In this document: positions 61,943 through 64,000 of the stretch, piece after piece
Layout: every line of letters begins with the position of its first letter
Position numbering within the stretch: the stretch's first letter is position 1
NCBI GenBank assembly: GCA_003151515.1
Contig: PLXS01000025.1
Location: 186,001 to 250,000 of the forward strand
Direction of reading: 5' to 3'
Origin: Opitutaceae bacterium
GTDB taxonomy: Bacteria; Verrucomicrobiota; Verrucomicrobiia; Opitutales; Opitutaceae
DNA length: 64,000 nt
The notes under the pieces: generated by a model
Database searches by the model: none
Told to the model about the DNA's origin: nothing
The model's input: the letters and a program-made list of their open reading frames with translations, nothing else
Translations under genes and position numbers: made by a program

Positions 61943-63223
61943 CTAGTGAAGGTTATACTCGGCTATGATCTCCCGCGCCCTCGACGTCGGCATGAACGGG
62001 ATTCCGGGGACGGCATAGTCTGCGGGCTTCGACTCGCTGAGCAGAATCCGCCTCGACTCAACCCCCCTCGCAAAGGTGAACGCCTGGAGGTCCGCCCTCC
62101 AGTTTGCGCACATCACGGCCGCCACCGCCGCCAGGACCGCGAAAAGCCCCCACGGCTTCGCAGCCCTGGGAAGCGGGGCCCGATCCAGCAGGGTGCAGGC
62201 CCAGAAGCCCAGGATCGGCGCGATCCCGACCAGCGAAGCGTATTGATAGCGCGATGACAGCACCGTCGGCAGCCCCGTGTGGTAGCGGCCGATCCCCAGC
62301 AGGACCGCGTTTCCGACGTCCGAGGCCACGAGGACGCAGAAGAGGAGGCGCTGGCGGCCGCGGCTTCGGGCGAGCGCCCACGCCACGAGAGCGAGCTTGC
62401 AGGCGCCCAGCGCGGCGACGGTGTGCCATCCCCACGAGCCCACGCCCAGCATGAGGTAGCCCGGGTTGAGCAGGTAGTACCAGAGGCCGTACACGGCTGC
62501 GTCGCCCAGGTGGCCGCCCGGGTGCCTGTGGTTGCCGGAGGCTAGAAGGACGATCGCCGCCGCGACCGCCGCGGCCGGAACGACATAGGCCGCGCACTTG
62601 AGGTAGCGGCGCCGACCGCCCCCTTCGCCCGGCCATGCCCCCGCCATGGCAAGCAGGGGCCCGGTCAACATCCCGCGGGAGAACGAAAGGGCGCTTGCCG
62701 CCACCCAGGCGTACGACATGCGCCCAAACGGCGAGCGCAGGTGGCTGTCGAGGGCCAGCAGCATGAATGCCGTCGAGAGGACGGCCGACCACTGAACCGT
62801 CCACGCAAGGGTCTCGATGTTCACCGATGTCAGAGCGAACACGACCAGGGCCACGGCGATGCCGGCCCACGGGACGGCGCAGGCGCGCATGACCCTGCCG
62901 AGGAGCGCGACGTTCAGGGCATGCGTCAGCCAAAGGACGACGAGCATCGCCATGTACGAGCCATGGAACACGAAAACGCCCGCGCCCCACAGGGCCTTGA
63001 ACAGGGGCACGAAGTTCTCGGCAAACGCGAGCCACATCCACGACCAGAATCCCATCCGGTCGATCTGGTCGATGAGATCGAACTCGTCGCCGAACCAGAA
63101 CAGGCGCCGGAAAAGGCCCAGGTTCGCGGCGAGCGGGACCAGCGCCAAGAGGCCGAAGCCGAGCGGAAACCACAGGTCGCGCGCGCCGCGCTGCTCAGGG
63201 TCGGGACGGGGAGCCGCTTGCAT
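61943..63223 (-). CDS. Polytopic membrane protein, GT-C-like, function unknown
   Basis: A 426-residue protein with about ten hydrophobic helices. The first loop reads LFWFGDEFDLIDQIDRMGFWSWMWLAFAENFVPLF, in which acidic residues after the first helix fall at the GT-C active-site position. DVGNAVLLGIGRYHTG and SRYQYASLVGIAPIL follow late, and the last 50 residues are soluble. I do not know the family by name; similar proteins are called hypothetical membrane proteins in polysaccharide clusters. Its start overlaps the end of the upstream minus-strand gene by 29 bases, so the two are likely one operon. It is convergent to the methyltransferase gene across 52 bases. Confidence 0.6.
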   Translation of the reverse strand: MQAAPRPDPEQRGARDLWFPLGFGLLALVPLAANLGLFRRLFWFGDEFDLIDQIDRMGFWSWMWLAFAENFVPLFKALWGAGVFVFHGSYMAMLVVLWLTHALNVALLGRVMRACAVPWAGIAVALVVFALTSVNIETLAWTVQWSAVLSTAFMLLALDSHLRSPFGRMSYAWVAASALSFSRGMLTGPLLAMAGAWPGEGGGRRRYLKCAAYVVPAAAVAAAIVLLASGNHRHPGGHLGDAAVYGLWYYLLNPGYLMLGVGSWGWHTVAALGACKLALVAWALARSRGRQRLLFCVLVASDVGNAVLLGIGRYHTGLPTVLSSRYQYASLVGIAPILGFWACTLLDRAPLPRAAKPWGLFAVLAAVAAVMCANWRADLQAFTFARGVESRRILLSESKPADYAVPGIPFMPTSRAREIIAEYNLH

Positions 63224-64000
63224 CGTAGTCTGCGCTGCGCATCGGGAGCGAGGGGATGGAGAACAGGCTCACGTCGACGTGGCTCCAGAACTCCGCCTGC
63301 CCCGCGGGGGCGTCAAAATGAAACGACCGGATCCATGTGCGCCTCCTGTGCTCCATGAACGCTGCGGCGTCGTCGGCGCTCGCTATGAGCGGCGCCAGGA
63401 CGAAGCCCGCCCGCGCCACCCTGGGAAGGACGCGCCAGCTGTGGACATCCCCGCGCTCGTCCGTGGTCGCGATGGCGAGGGCGGCGGGCTTGTAGAGGAT
63501 CGCCCGGGCCCGCCCGAGGGCGTTCGGCACCGCGTTTGCGGCCATCCAGACCGCGTGGCCGCAATCGGCGGGCAGGGCGACCTCCTCGCCCAGCCACACG
63601 GTGCGGTTGAGCACGATCTCGCGCCCCAGCACCCCCGCTGCGATCGTGCTTTCCCTCTTGAGCAGCCAGTAGTCCCCCTCCCGAAAGAGCGGCCTGTAAT
63701 GGCCGGGGAGAGCGGCGACAAGCATCGCGTCATCCTGCGCCGGGTACCTGTCGTCGATCCTCTCCTCGTTCCAGAGGAGGTAGTCGGGAGCGCGCGCAGA
63801 CTGGTAGAAGCGGTAGTTCCAGCCCTCCAGGCCGGGCGTGTACGCCGAATAACCCTGGAAAATGGGCCGCGTTGCGAGCCTGAGGCCGTTCATGAGCGCG
63901 GCCGCGGTGCTGAAGTTGTACACGTCGGCCGTCGCATTGCCGACTTCGGCGCGGACGCGCGGGAGGCTCGCCCGGGCGCAGGCCCGGGCATAGTCCTCCT
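63195..64000 (-). CDS. C-terminal part of a large membrane-protein gene (GT-C-like), cut by the window edge
   Basis: The frame is open from the stop at 63195 to the right edge, giving about 268 residues of the C-terminus; a GTG at 63923 lies inside the domain and is not the start. The visible part is soluble: EVGNATADVYNFSTAAALMNGLRL, FQGYSAYTPGLEGWNYRFYQ and APDYLLWNEERIDDRYPAQDDAMLVAALPGHYRPLF. Such sequences are found after the membrane part of large putative glycosyltransferases of unknown function. No YfhO-type GW-VNG motif and none of the eight-copy domain is seen here. The membrane portion should lie beyond the window. The next gene overlaps by 29 bases. Confidence 0.6.
   Translation of the reverse strand, partial: EDYARACARASLPRVRAEVGNATADVYNFSTAAALMNGLRLATRPIFQGYSAYTPGLEGWNYRFYQSARAPDYLLWNEERIDDRYPAQDDAMLVAALPGHYRPLFREGDYWLLKRESTIAAGVLGREIVLNRTVWLGEEVALPADCGHAVWMAANAVPNALGRARAILYKPAALAIATTDERGDVHSWRVLPRVARAGFVLAPLIASADDAAAFMEHRRRTWIRSFHFDAPAGQAEFWSHVDVSLFSIPSLPMRSADYDASGSPSRP

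Noticed and set aside
1..64000. tRNA, rRNA, CRISPR arrays, insertion sequences and phage genes
   Set aside because: None seen on reading through both strands; no transposase or integrase motif and no regular short direct repeats were noticed.
63195..64000. Possible fifth member of the YfhO-like paralogue family at the right edge
   Set aside because: The visible C-terminal part lacks the GW-A-VNG and REY-LP motifs shared by the four paralogues, so it is treated as another GT-C-like type.

Overview
The window is a high-GC stretch (well over 60% G+C by eye, except one low-GC block) from a Gram-negative bacterium. Almost all of it is one large cluster for cell-surface polysaccharide, most likely O-antigen, exported by an ABC transporter. 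It contains no ribosomal or other phylogenetic marker, so the taxon cannot be fixed. The weak start-site signals and very large lineage-specific membrane proteins would suit a member of the Verrucomicrobiota or a related phylum, but that is only a guess. I saw no tRNA, rRNA, CRISPR array or insertion sequence. Many neighbouring genes overlap by 1-8 bases (mostly ATGA), so the cluster is probably read as a few long, translationally coupled operons.

Layout. (1) 1-10.2 kb: CDP-3,6-dideoxyhexose genes (end of rfbH, a sugar-nucleotide reductase, a YerE-like TPP enzyme, and rfbG-rfbF on the other strand). They are interrupted by a low-GC block (about 3.3-8.3 kb) with a coiled-coil membrane protein and two GT-C-type membrane glycosyltransferases. 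(2) 10.4-11.6 kb: an AbiE-like antitoxin/nucleotidyltransferase pair whose second gene is frameshifted. (3) 11.6-26 kb: Wzm/Wzt exporter, methyltransferases, a GT9-coiled-coil-GT2 fusion, a 1217-residue membrane protein with three C-terminal repeats, a polyprenyl-phosphate-type GT2, an epimerase and a UGM-like flavoprotein. (4) 26-35.6 kb: a short-chain dehydrogenase and two amino-sugar modules (dehydrogenase or epimerase, DegT aminotransferase, hexapeptide acyltransferase), a YfhO-like membrane protein and a second polyprenyl-phosphate-type GT2. (5) 35.6-49.2 kb: giant membrane proteins carrying eight copies of an unfamiliar domain of about 150 residues, and a GtrA-type flippase. (6) 49.2-55 kb: an apparently complete GDP-heptose pathway (transaldolase, GmhA, HddA, GmhB, HddC) with an O-acyltransferase. 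(7) 55-64 kb: a secreted repeat protein, a 1324-residue GT4-coiled-coil-GT2-GT2 protein, a companion coiled-coil protein, a methyltransferase and two more polytopic membrane proteins.

How it may work together. Nucleotide sugars (CDP-dideoxy or branched sugar, acylated amino sugars, GDP-heptose) are made in the cytosol and assembled by the soluble, coiled-coil-bearing glycosyltransferases. The chain is exported by Wzm/Wzt, whose C-terminal domain probably recognises the finished chain. Two GT2 enzymes with C-terminal membrane helices, GtrA and at least nine polytopic GT-C-like proteins suggest a second, periplasmic decoration route using polyprenyl-phosphate sugars. The best candidate for something undescribed is the paralogous family of YfhO-like membrane proteins together with the eight-copy domain found in three adjacent genes (35.6-46.1 kb).
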